Source of the DNA: Chrysomallon squamiferum
Lineage: Eukaryota > Mollusca > Gastropoda > Neomphalida > Peltospiridae
Assembly: GCA_012295275.1 (NCBI GenBank)
Contig: CM022668.1
Location: 2,480,489 to 2,497,988 of the forward strand
Reading direction: 5' to 3'
DNA: 17,500 nucleotides
The position numbers were made by a program, and so were the translations under genes. Below are positions 8,142 to 17,500 of the stretch, in pieces. A model generated the notes under the pieces. That model was not told the DNA's origin and ran no database searches. It was given only the letters and a program-made list of their open reading frames with translations. Numbering within the stretch: the stretch's first letter is position 1; each line of letters opens with the position of its first letter.

Positions 8142-8154
8142 TTCGAGAACGTTC
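8142..8154. promoter_or_regulatory. perfect three-unit heat-shock element
   Basis: TTC-GA-GAA-CG-TTC fits the HSF1 consensus TTCnnGAAnnTTC at all nine fixed positions. It lies in a CpG-containing patch (TTCGAGAACGTTCGTTAACG). No TATA box or heat-shock gene is visible nearby, so chance occurrence in a window this long is a real alternative. Confidence 0.35.
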
Positions 8155-8488
8155 GTTAACGTACGCCTAAAGCGATAAGTTAGCGCGTGAATCAAGTAAT
8201 GTCAGTGTAGTAAATGTTTATGATGATTAAGGTTCTAGTACACCCGGCTAGATATTCATTTTTATATGTTTATGGGAAGGCGTGTACAAAAATATATTTT
8301 GTTGCTAATTACAAACATAGTTCATTGTGTGACGTCATCCTTTGTGTTTAACTGTTTAGTTTAAAAAGTGTTGGATGGTTCATTAAATATCTCTTTGCTT
8401 CCTACCTGCTGAATACGCATGTCACCTTTTTGTCTTGTCTGCCTCTCTCTCCATTTGTAATTATTTACATCTGTCTATTTATCTGCGT
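8155..8488. other. unique sequence, one CRE palindrome
   Basis: No exon-like frame. TGACGTCA occurs at 8330-8337. The rest is AT-rich and unremarkable. Confidence 0.5.
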
Positions 8489-8573
8489 GTCTGTCTGTCT
8501 GTCTGTCTGTGTCTGTCTATCTATTCGACAGTCTAAAACTATTATTTATTTATTTGCTTACGCACTTACGCAC

Positions 8574-8620
<47 letters not shown>

Positions 8621-8621
8621 T
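8489..8621. repeat. (CTGT)n and (TTTA)n microsatellites
   Basis: CTGT units at 8489-8521 and TTTA units at 8541-8621, separated by a short unique link containing a CGCACTTA duplication (8561-8576). Confidence 0.93.
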
Positions 8622-8654
8622 CACTAACAATCTCCAGTGGCTTGAAAGCGCCAG

Positions 8655-8919
8655 ACAGAAATGACGTAACCGATTACGTATGCTAAATTCAAACCAGTAA
8701 TGAATATTCATGAGTCGTTGTTATTGGAAACAGAATTCATTTGGGCGTGTTGAATTCGTAATCTGAATACATAGTGCTTCTGTTCACGGTTGCGTTAATC
8801 GTTCCCATAGCAACGAGGTATAAAATTAGAAATATTTCTTACAGACTGAATCGAGTGAAAAGTTTTAAGAGAAATATTTCATGTTTTGGAAGATAATGTT
8901 AGTATGTTAAAAGGTTAGT
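8655..8919 (+). promoter_or_regulatory. candidate TATA promoter with RFX X-box and POU palindrome
   Basis: In order: bZIP-type TGACGTAA (8662-8669), POU-type palindrome ATGAATATTCAT (8700-8711), inverted CCAAT (ATTGG, 8723-8727), RFX X-box GTTCCCATAGCAAC (8801-8814) and TATAAAA (8819-8825) only four bases later. This predicts a plus-strand start near 8850. A good donor, AAG|GTTAGT (GT at 8914), would close a noncoding first exon of about 65 bases. X-boxes are known RFX targets in ciliary genes across animals. The role here is inferred, and no coding exon is seen downstream in the window. Confidence 0.4.
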
Positions 8920-9319
8920 GAAAAAATACAAATAATGAATGTATAGTACTTTTATTTATTTATTTTTATTATTATTTTTTTAATTTAGGATAAAATGATT
9001 CAGAAGTCTGTATATGTTTTCATTAGAAAATTTGACTAAAACTGACATTATTACAATTGTTTTAGATATTTTCATTACTTTGATTCCAGTCTATAAGCTG
9101 TACAATTATGGTTTATTTAGTGTTTTCAAATTCTATTTTCAGTCTTTATTACATTGCCTTTAAATATTTTCCAACACATTGCCTACTGTTTATCAGCTAA
9201 GTTACACTGTCGTAAGAATACAAGCTCTAAAAGGTATCAAATTATAAAAAATATTTCTGAACTGAAAGAAAAAAATATTTCTAAGATACAAAAATAACTT
9301 AATCAGACAAAAAAATGAA
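8920..9319. other. AT-rich sequence, nothing identified
   Basis: AT-rich with a T-rich patch at 8949-8985 and several AAATATTTCT motifs. No exon-like frame. It could be the intron of the putative transcript starting near 8850. Confidence 0.5.
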
Positions 9320-9640
9320 CGCGAGCCAACTTCTCAACTCGGCATTCCGTTACGAAAAAAGCCGATTCATCGAATTACAACGACGTAGACTTCGTTAAAT
9401 TACGTAGAGAGCGCTTCGTGAAATTACGTGACCACGGATTCGGGTAAACTGAAATCTATCGACTGTGTGGTGCAGTGTTTAAACCGGTGGATCGCTGAGT
9501 GTCAGTCAGAGTAATTCATATTTCAAAATGAGCCTCGTTCTGATTGGACATATCGATTGCAACGAGGCTGATGTGATATTATCTGACATTTGCGAAAAAG
9601 GAGTCGGCCATGTTTAAAATTTCTTTGATGAACGATAAAG
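9320..9640. promoter_or_regulatory. CpG-containing islet with short direct repeats and a hairpin
   Basis: CpG-rich sequence with three loose copies of TTCGTGAAATTACGT (near 9366, 9393 and 9416, about 25 bases apart). A perfect 9-base inverted repeat (AGCCTCGTT 9531-9539, AACGAGGCT 9561-9569) has a 21-base loop containing an inverted CCAAT (9543-9547). There is no protein frame of note. A regulatory role is inferred from composition only. Confidence 0.3.
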
Positions 9641-9775
9641 AAGCCAATAAATCCTAATGTGCTCTTTCGTAGCAACATCACGTTTAATTCTTACAAGCAG
9701 CTAATCTCGTTTATTACTTACTACACGCGAACGTTCTTTAAATGGACAGACACACAAATAGCTAGACAGACGAAC
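9641..9775. other. short unique sequence
   Basis: No gene or motif cluster seen. Confidence 0.5.
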
Positions 9776-9860
9776 TGATGGATGGAGGCACGGAGGGATG
9801 AATGGATGGATAAATAAGTGGATGGATGGACAGATAGGTAGACAGACAGACAGAGACAAA
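9776..9860. repeat. degenerate (GGAT)n/(GACA)n repeat
   Basis: GGATGGAT-type units with substitutions pass into GACAGACAGACAGAG near 9840-9856. It is similar in unit to 850-871 and, complemented, to the CTGT tracts. Confidence 0.85.
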
Positions 9861-10538
9861 TACAAAGGAAGTTAGACTTATACTTCTGAGACAGACAGAC
9901 AAGCAGACGTACAAAGAATGTTTGCGGGAAGATACAGATAAAAGTATGAGAATATTTCAGAAATCGGCTCTTTTATATTAAATCTTTTCTGCTTGTTACT
10001 CTCTTTTTATTCAGATTCTTTACTCGCTAATAATAAAAGCTTCAGCTGTTTTGAATTACAACTGAAGATTACGTTTTCTTTTATAACACGCGCTACGTTG
10101 TTCATGTACTGCTAGGACAGAAAACCCTGCTTTAAAACGGATCGGCACCAGCGATAGAAACATCCACAACTAAGACAAACTCATTCGCAGGTATTACTTG
10201 ATCATAAACACACAAGAATTTCATCTTAAAATACAGCAACAATCTGCACACACAAAAAAACAACCTGTTACATGATCACATAATGAGTATATTTTAAAAC
10301 ACAGTCTTCTGTGCTACATCTGGACGGTTTTGGGATCGTATCTCGAAAGAGGCTTTCAGTAACGAGACTGTCCAGCACACGCTGTATTACTCGCATATGA
10401 AACCAAATACAAAAACACTGCTTGTGTGTCTGAATCATTCCTCTACTCGAGTGATGCTCTGCTACTGAAGTGGAGATGACGTTTTATTAGAGATGCTTCT
10501 CTTACCATCGCCTGGTTCTGAATGGTTATCCTGATTAT
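9861..10538. other. unique sequence without a supported gene
   Basis: No open frame of interest. There is an acceptor-like tract (TACTCTCTTTTTATTCAG) ending near 10014, but every frame after it closes within 17 codons. Ordinary mixed composition otherwise. Confidence 0.55.
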
Positions 10539-10582
10539 GAAGTGCTACTGAAGTGCTACTGAAGTTTTGATGAAGTGTTGCT
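10539..10582. repeat. 11-bp tandem repeat, four copies
   Basis: GAAGTGCTACT at 10539 and 10550 is exact. GAAGTTTTGAT (10561) and GAAGTGTTGCT (10572) are diverged copies in register. It lies 34 bases before the long GA tract. Confidence 0.85.
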
Positions 10583-10614
10583 ACCAGCATATTGACTATG
10601 ATTATGAAAATAAA

Positions 10615-11093
<479 letters not shown>

Positions 11094-11099
11094 TAAAAC

Positions 11100-11126
11100 A
11101 AGTAGTAGTAATAGTATTTTTATTGA

Positions 11127-11170
<44 letters not shown>
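11100..11170. repeat. (AGT)n and (ATT)n microsatellite
   Basis: AGT units at 11100-11115 and pure ATT at 11128-11169, directly downstream of the GA tract. Confidence 0.95.
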
Positions 11171-11229
11171 TAACTTTAACGGTTTCATCTTCTTTTTCTT
11201 TATTCTTTCACTTTTCTTTTTACCAGTAT

Positions 11230-11600
11230 TAATAATAATAATAATAATAGTTGTGATAGCAGCAACAGCATCAGTAGTAACAACAGCTGTTAATTATAGT
11301 AATAGTAATAGTAGTACTAGTAGTTATAGTAATAATGGTAGTTATATCTGTGGAAGCAATAATGGTAATATTTGTTGCAAAGACAATATTTAAATGCAGT
11401 AACAGTCAGTAGTCCTAACAGTTGTAGAAGTAACCGTAGTAGAAGTAGTAAAAGTAGTTAATAATAAAATCTGTACTAACAGAAGTACTACTAATACTAG
11501 TAATAAATATAGTAGTTGTAGTAGCAGCAGTAGAGCAGAAGTAGTAGCAGAAGTAGTAGTAGTAGCAATAGTAGTAGTAATAGTAGCAGTAGTCCTAAAG
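11230..11600. repeat. degenerate AAT/AGT/AGC trinucleotide field
   Basis: AAT units at 11230-11249, followed by about 350 bases of decayed AGT, AGC, AAC and AAT units that keep a three-base rhythm. Frames encode Thr/Leu/Ser runs only. Confidence 0.85.
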
Positions 11601-11662
11601 AGCTTGATAATGGGAAAATAACTTTGAAGTGGGGTTTGTAAAGCTATTTCACATCGCTTTTC

Positions 11663-11708
<46 letters not shown>

Positions 11709-11762
11709 TAATAATAATAAATAATAATAATAATAATGTTAATAATAATAATAATAATAATA
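11663..11762. repeat. (AAT)n microsatellite
   Basis: About 100 bases of AAT units with single AAC, AAAT and GTT interruptions. Confidence 0.96.
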
Positions 11763-11770
11763 GTAATATA

Positions 11771-12191
11771 AGCAATAAACAAATGGTGTGAAATCAGAAT
11801 GCACAGATTGGTCTGTGTTTGTTTCTCGGCAGATAAAAGAGAAGTGAGTGTCAGATCAATTTTCTACAAATTACATGTAGATTTGTTAGCGCTTCGTACA
11901 AAGCAGATCTGATAAACACTGATGAATATTCATGAGCTAAGCCCTCGCGCGCTTTCGTTCGCTGTAACTCCCCAATGTGCAAACATGCGCACCACCCAAT
12001 TAATGACTTACAGAGAAGCTAAATGTTATTGTGCTCCCGATGACAGAGGAAATATAAAATTTTGTCTCGGTTGGTTTCAGGAAACACACAGTGCTGAAAG
12101 CAATCAATGGAATGATTTGACAAGAGAATCTTCCACTCTTTAAATGTCTGTTAAAATTGTGTTTTTATAATTGATACGAAACGAAAGAAAA

Positions 12192-12194
<3 letters not shown>
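11771..12194. other. unique sequence with POU palindrome; weak exon-like signal
   Basis: ATGAATATTCAT at 11922-11933 is a perfect POU-type palindrome within a 15-mer shared with 8700-8714. A 73-codon plus-strand frame begins at its ATG (11922-12143) but has no family features. An acceptor-like GGTTGGTTTCAG ends at 12080, and the frame after it (ETHSAESNQ...) stops at 12141-12143. It could be a small terminal exon, but there is no supporting upstream exon and I do not call it. Confidence 0.35.

Positions 12195-12222
<28 letters not shown>
12195..12222. repeat. poly(A) run, 28 bases
   Basis: Uninterrupted A. No AATAAA precedes it closely; the nearest is at 12254, downstream. Confidence 0.95.
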
Positions 12223-12223
<1 letters not shown>

Positions 12224-12285
12224 GTAGAAAGAAATATGAGCTCTTTCAGCAAAAATAAATATCCGGGGATTCATTGTGCGTTTTT

Positions 12286-12321
12286 ATGTGTGAGTGTGTG
12301 TGTGTGTCTGCGTGAGTATGT

Positions 12322-12384
<63 letters not shown>
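12286..12384. repeat. (GT)n microsatellite
   Basis: Interrupted GT units to 12327, then 57 bases of pure TG (12328-12384), the longest GT tract in the window and a potential Z-DNA former. Confidence 0.97.
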
Positions 12385-12386
<2 letters not shown>

Positions 12387-12547
12387 CTCTAGACTGTGTC
12401 ACAATTCATCAGAAAATATACAAATATACAACATATACAAACAGTAAAAGAAAAAGAATATCCTCTGTGAAAAAACAGGTTTCTGCTCTAGTCAATTGTG
12501 CACAGATTTGTACCAGTCACCAGATATCATGATAACCTGACTGACTT

Positions 12548-12735
12548 CATCGTCATCATCATCTTTACTGTCTTCATTATCATCAACATCGTCATCAACA
12601 TCATATTCTTTATCATCATACTTATCTTCCTAAACCTCATCAACATCAGCAGCACTATCATCATCATCATCATCACCTTCACAGCAAACACTTCCACCAC
12701 AACTATCTTCATCATAAACATCAACATCATCACTA
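12548..12735. repeat. degenerate (ATC)n trinucleotide field
   Basis: Imperfect CAT/ATC units with AAC, TTC and ACC substitutions. Both strands stay open (84-87 codons: Ile-rich on plus, Met-rich on minus) because of the three-base rhythm, so these frames are not genes. Confidence 0.9.
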
Positions 12736-12921
12736 TGGAGGTAAGAGTATTGATGCAGTGAGATCTGTATCGATTGTACACGAGTTTGATGGATCATTTA
12801 CACTCATCGATTTTTTCAATCTCGACAGAAATCAATAAAAATCCTTTACACCCTTCTTCGCTCTTCACAGCTTAAACCACTTCTCTGAAAACACTGTCAT
12901 CTTTACAAATTACTTCATTAT
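12736..12921. other. short unique sequence
   Basis: No exon or motif cluster recognised. Confidence 0.5.
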
Positions 12922-13046
12922 TCTCTTCTTCTTCTTCTTCTTCTTCTTTCAGTCGAATTGAAATGTCTTTTGAGAGTTAAAAAACGCTGTTTATGCAGTC
13001 ATATCATACATCAGTGTAGCGTTCTAACCACTGGACTACAAGCCGC
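12922..13046 (-). mobile_element. tRNA-derived SINE fragment
   Basis: Read on the minus strand, 13046 to 13017 gives a tRNA-like 5' part including TAGTCCAGTGG (13038-13028). This fits the polymerase III A-box consensus TRGYNNARNGG at every position and continues GTTAGAACGC as in tRNA heads. A weak B-box-like ATTTCAATTCG lies at 12964-12954, farther from the A box than in a tRNA (~70 rather than 30-40 bases). A (GAA)n tail lies at 12950-12922, as expected of a SINE with a simple-repeat tail. No target-site duplication is visible. It is probably an old or truncated copy. Confidence 0.45.
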
Positions 13047-13193
13047 TCCTGTACATACGTACGTGTGTCTGTCTGTATGTTTGTCAGTTTGTACGTGGAC
13101 AGTTAATATGAATACTTCTTAATTTTATTCTTTATTTTGTTTAGAATATCATAGTTTTTTCTTTCTATTCGTAAAAAACATTGAGCTATACAT

Positions 13194-13197
<4 letters not shown>

Positions 13198-13236
<39 letters not shown>
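13198..13236. repeat. poly(A) run, 39 bases
   Basis: The longest homopolymer in the window. The tRNA-like element upstream is in the opposite orientation, so this is not its tail. Confidence 0.97.
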
Positions 13237-13238
<2 letters not shown>

Positions 13239-13292
13239 AGTCTCTTAGGTTGTTTTGTAAATAACCGTTATCTAGGATTACAAATGAAATTA

Positions 13293-13410
13293 CAGGTAAA
13301 CGCACCTGATACCTGTTCAAATACCTGTTTACTGTTAAGTGTTTACCAGTCTAAGTCAGGTGAAAATCTCCTTAATTGATAACATACTACCTGGATTTTA
13401 ACAGTAAACA
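13293..13410. promoter_or_regulatory. cluster of CAGGTR E-boxes and forkhead sites
   Basis: Six CAGGTA/CAGGTG cores (either strand) start at 13293, 13303, 13310, 13322, 13357 and 13388. Forkhead-type GTAAAC/TGTTTAC cores lie at 13296, 13326, 13340 and 13404. CAGGTR is the ZEB/Snail type and GTAAACA the forkhead type (known families). The density is well above what AT-rich DNA should give. An alternative is a decayed short repeat of ACCTGTTTAC. Confidence 0.35.
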
Positions 13411-13847
13411 AAACAAACATGATTTAGAAAGAAATAAAAAAAAGTAAATAAAAAGAATATTAAAAAAAAAAAAAAAATTCACATAAATATTTAGAAGCTT
13501 AGACAACATTTTCTCATCTGATTCTGACGTAAGAACATTTAAAGCAATAAAATCCTTTGAGGTTGCACAGCCTTAAATAAATTGCCATTAGAAGTAATGT
13601 TAACTTTTGACATACCAGTAATTCCCGCTGTAACAATAACATTTTACCTAATAATAATTCCCAATAAATGTTAAGATTTTAAAATATTTTAAAACCCCAA
13701 ATATGACATATCCTGATTAGAAATAGAAAATGTTTTTTTTTTTTCATTATTATTCAAAGACAATGTTTATCAGTTCCTAATTGAATATATTTAATTGTCA
13801 GTTCAATATATCAGACTAGTGAATGTGTGTACATGTGGGCGTGTATG

Positions 13848-13850
<3 letters not shown>
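13411..13850. other. AT-rich sequence, nothing identified
   Basis: Contains a poly(A) run at 13462-13477 and a T run near 13732-13744. No exon-like frame or repeat family recognised. Confidence 0.6.

Positions 13851-13898
<48 letters not shown>
13851..13898. repeat. (GT)n microsatellite
   Basis: 48 bases of pure GT, preceded by looser GT-rich sequence from 13825. Confidence 0.97.
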
Positions 13899-13900
<2 letters not shown>

Positions 13901-14147
13901 AAATTTTATGTTCTTTCTGAAAGAACGATTAATCAGATAAGTCATAATAATACTTTATTTAGTTTGGTGTAAATTAGAATAATCACTATGTTAGCATCAG
14001 TATTTTAAAACAGTTTCTAAATCTTTTTATTATTTTATATCTAAATTAACAAAAGGTTATATTATTTGTTATGTTTAACAGAAAAACAAATTCAAATAAA
14101 TAAATAAACAAATAATAGCTATATTTTATGTAAATATCTCTAAATGG

Positions 14148-14178
<31 letters not shown>

Positions 14179-14249
14179 GCAAAAAAGTATATATATTATT
14201 GATTGATGTGTTCACCTATATTTTAAATATTTATTGTTTCGCTGTTTTA
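13899..14249. other. AT-rich sequence with an (AT)n tract
   Basis: No gene. An AT dinucleotide tract of 27 bases lies at 14152-14178, followed by ATATATTATTGATTGATG. Confidence 0.7.
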
Positions 14250-14543
14250 TCTGAGTAACTACAACCAGTTTGATGTACGTAAGTAACTGCAACAGTTTTG
14301 TTTTATAAGAGAAACAAGAATTTTTTATTATTCCTAGTAACTGTAACTGTTTTGTTATATTTAGAAAACTACAATTTGTTTTATTTAAGAAATACATTTA
14401 TCTAATATACGTATTTTGTGGGGTTTTTGTTTGTTTTTTTTTGTTTTTTCTAAGTAAAAATAACCATTTTATTTAAGTAACTACATTTATTTTCTTCTTT
14501 TTTTTCATCTAAGTAACAATCATCTTGTTTTACCTAAATAACT
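14250..14543. repeat. degenerate ~25-28-bp tandem repeat
   Basis: AAGTAACT-like starts occur at 14253, 14281, 14335, 14363, 14387, 14452, 14475, 14511 and 14536. Each is followed by ACAAC or GTAAC and a T-rich GTTTTGTTTTAT. Consecutive spacings are about 23-28 bases or twice that, with a T-rich insertion near 14410-14450. The 61-codon minus-strand frame at 14212-14397 is its translation, not a gene. Confidence 0.75.
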
Positions 14544-14554
14544 CCAACTGCTGC

Positions 14555-14720
14555 GTTACTATGGCGATTTAAAAACAAACTACGTCAGAGCGGCTGTGAC
14601 GCAGGTGCGCTGTGACGTAGGAACCATGAACTGACATCTGATCATTCTGACAGCTGTCGGAGATAAAAAAAAGAGCGAAAGTCAAGGAGAATTGGGTGGC
14701 TATTTATAGAATCACGCGCA
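14555..14720 (+). promoter_or_regulatory. promoter/enhancer-like islet: RFX-like, CRE half-sites, E-box, CCAAT, MEF2/TATA
   Basis: RFX-like GTTACTATGGCGAT at 14555-14568; three CRE/ATF-type half-sites (14582-14587, 14597-14604, 14613-14620), the last two inside a 16-base direct repeat of GCTGTGACGYAGG; the palindrome GACAGCTGTC around a CAGCTG E-box (14651-14656); inverted CCAAT (14691-14695); and CTATTTATAG (14700-14709), a perfect MEF2 site that can also act as a TATA box. E-box plus MEF2 about 50 bases apart is a known muscle-enhancer arrangement. No coding exon follows, so this is inference from motifs. Confidence 0.4.
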
Positions 14721-14933
14721 CATCAGTTGAGCTATTTTAAAACAACTGTATCGATTTAGAAATCTTAGAACTTACGTGTAGGTTTGTGGATAAACTGTAT
14801 CGCGGTAAAGAACTATAAATACATTTTGTTTACTGCTTTTTGTATCTTATTAACGTATAGCTTATATATGTATAAACATGCGTAAAAACAGCATCAGTAG
14901 CAAGAACAATAATAATAACTGCAACAACAGACA
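14721..14933. other. short unique sequence
   Basis: No exon-like frame. Possible donor-like GCG|GTAAAG near 14804. It would be the transcribed side if the islet upstream were a plus-strand promoter. Confidence 0.4.
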
Positions 14934-14977
14934 AATAACAACAACAACAACAATACTAGTAATAATAAGAAGAAGAA

Positions 14978-15006
<29 letters not shown>
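14934..15006. repeat. (ACA)n, (GAA)n and (GAAA)n microsatellites
   Basis: ACA units at 14934-14952, GAA units at 14969-14982 and GAAA units to 15006, then an A run to 15016. Confidence 0.93.
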
Positions 15007-15850
<844 letters not shown>

Positions 15851-15929
15851 CGTGACTTCAATCAACGCCAAAAACCTCAAACTCTTTTTTCCAGTGAGGT
15901 AAACAAAATTAATGACAACAATAACCACG

Positions 15930-16400
15930 CAAGTTGGCGCCAAATGGTCAGCTATACTATTCCCCCCCAAAACCTCGCCACTTTCCGCTACTTATTTAGA
16001 TAGCGCGTAGATCCCCGAGCGATCATCGTACGCGATGACGTCACAGCAGGCAAGTCGTAATAAAAGACTTTGTCGAGCTAATCTAATCAGGCCGGTTCAT
16101 TGCGGTGCTGTGCAGAGACCAATGGCCTCGCGGAACGAAGCCACTAACACGATTCATTCCAGTAATTCACTTACGTACACCCCGTCCTGCACGAGACGTT
16201 ATCTGCGACTGCAATTAATAAACGTCTCTCGGATTTAGCCTCGTTTCTAAACGACTCTGATTTACGCTCTTTTGAGACTTTTTGTCGTTAACACACATAG
16301 CTCGAAGATTGGCGGCCGCGGTTCAAAGGGTTAACCAAAGCCTTCCCGGACAATCAGCGTCCGTGTGTAAGAATCTTCACACATTTACGATCAACAGTTA
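15930..16400. promoter_or_regulatory. CpG-rich islet with E2F, CRE and CCAAT sites
   Basis: The most CpG-dense part of the window. TTGGCGCCAA (15934-15943) is the palindromic E2F consensus. TGACGTCA (16036-16043) is a full CRE. CCAAT lies at 16119-16123 and inverted at 16308-16312, immediately before GCGGCCGC (16312-16319). A DR1-like GGTTCAAAGGGTTA overlaps a GGTTAACC palindrome (16320-16336). TCGTTTCTAAACGA (16241-16254) is a near-continuous inverted repeat. The 67-codon frame at 16035-16238 starts inside the CRE and shows no family features. Best read as a promoter or enhancer; strand is undetermined. Confidence 0.45.
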
Positions 16401-16449
16401 ACACGTGATGCTTTTTTTACGTTAGAGATATCTCAAACCTTTGCTAGTA

Positions 16450-16463
16450 TTTTTTTTTTTTTT
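16450..16463. repeat. poly(T) run, 14 bases
   Basis: Uninterrupted T at the end of the CpG-rich islet. Confidence 0.9.
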
Positions 16464-16514
16464 CACAAAAGTTTTATCGAGTGCAGTTTACAAGAGAGTG
16501 TACGGTACAGTAAA

Positions 16515-17500
<986 letters not shown>

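Noticed and set aside
9484-9502. Resemblance of CGGTGGATCGCTGAG to the start of 5.8S rRNA
   Set aside because: Only about 12 of 15 bases match and nothing rRNA-like continues on either side.
11922-12143. 73-codon plus-strand frame starting inside the POU palindrome
   Set aside because: No recognisable domain, mixed composition and no splice partners. The acceptor at 12080 is noted, but without an upstream exon it is not enough.
16035-16238. 67-codon Arg/Ser/Thr-rich frame in the CpG-rich islet
   Set aside because: Starts within the CRE and has the composition of translated GC-rich regulatory DNA; no family resemblance.

Overview
The window looks like a stretch of AT-rich, intergenic or intronic animal nuclear DNA dominated by simple-sequence repeats. 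Long GA/CT, GT, ATT/AAT, TTTA, CTGT/CTAT and ATC tracts, homopolymer A/T runs, many CpG-containing islets and GT-AG splice-like signals all argue for a eukaryote. Nothing suggests a bacterial or viral sequence. The texture fits a lophotrochozoan, most likely a mollusc (cephalopod or gastropod): dense CTGT/CTAT and GA microsatellites, a tRNA-type SINE head, and an AAAGGGAGATAAC motif that I recall, but cannot verify here, as common in mollusc DNA. The taxon is an inference.

Protein-coding content is minimal. The only convincing signal is a pair of plus-strand exons at 4370-4595 and 4944-5079, separated by a 348-base intron. Together they give the first ~120 residues of a helical, armadillo-like protein. 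They join in frame only if the second of two closely spaced AG acceptors is used. No later exon of this gene is recognisable, so the gene either continues beyond the window or is broken. Almost all other long open frames are translations of microsatellites (poly-Leu, poly-Ile, Ser-Leu, Arg-Glu, Leu-Ser-Val-Cys) and are not genes.

Layout: 1-2070 ATT, TTTA, GA and ATC microsatellites; 2071-2950 mostly unique sequence with CRE sites; 2956-3310 a degenerate ~72-bp tandem repeat; 3517-3825 an AAT/AAAT field; 3826-4180 a candidate upstream region; 4370-5079 the two exons; 5440-5690 a ~53-bp tandem repeat; 5811-6207 a GATA/GACA (Bkm-type) tract; 6432-6628 trinucleotides; 6811-7029 a 70-bp tandem repeat; 7080-7270 a promoter-like islet; 7619-8160 unique sequence with a heat-shock-element match; 8655-8919 a promoter-like islet with an RFX X-box and TATA box; 9320-9640 a CpG-containing islet; 10616-11093 a 478-bp GA tract; 11100-11762 trinucleotides; 12286-12735 GT and ATC tracts; 12922-13046 a SINE fragment; 13293-13410 an E-box/forkhead cluster; 14250-14543 a ~26-bp tandem repeat; 14555-14720 a promoter-like islet; 15631-15850 an AAT field; 15930-16400 a CpG-rich islet with E2F and CRE palindromes; 16517-17135 a GA tract facing a CT tract.

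The recurring theme is short islets (100-450 bases) dense in transcription-factor motifs and CpG, set in microsatellite DNA and mostly lacking an adjacent coding exon. They are best read as candidate enhancers, or promoters of noncoding or distant first exons. All motif calls are by eye and need scoring against a background model. I do not see a clearly novel biological system here.
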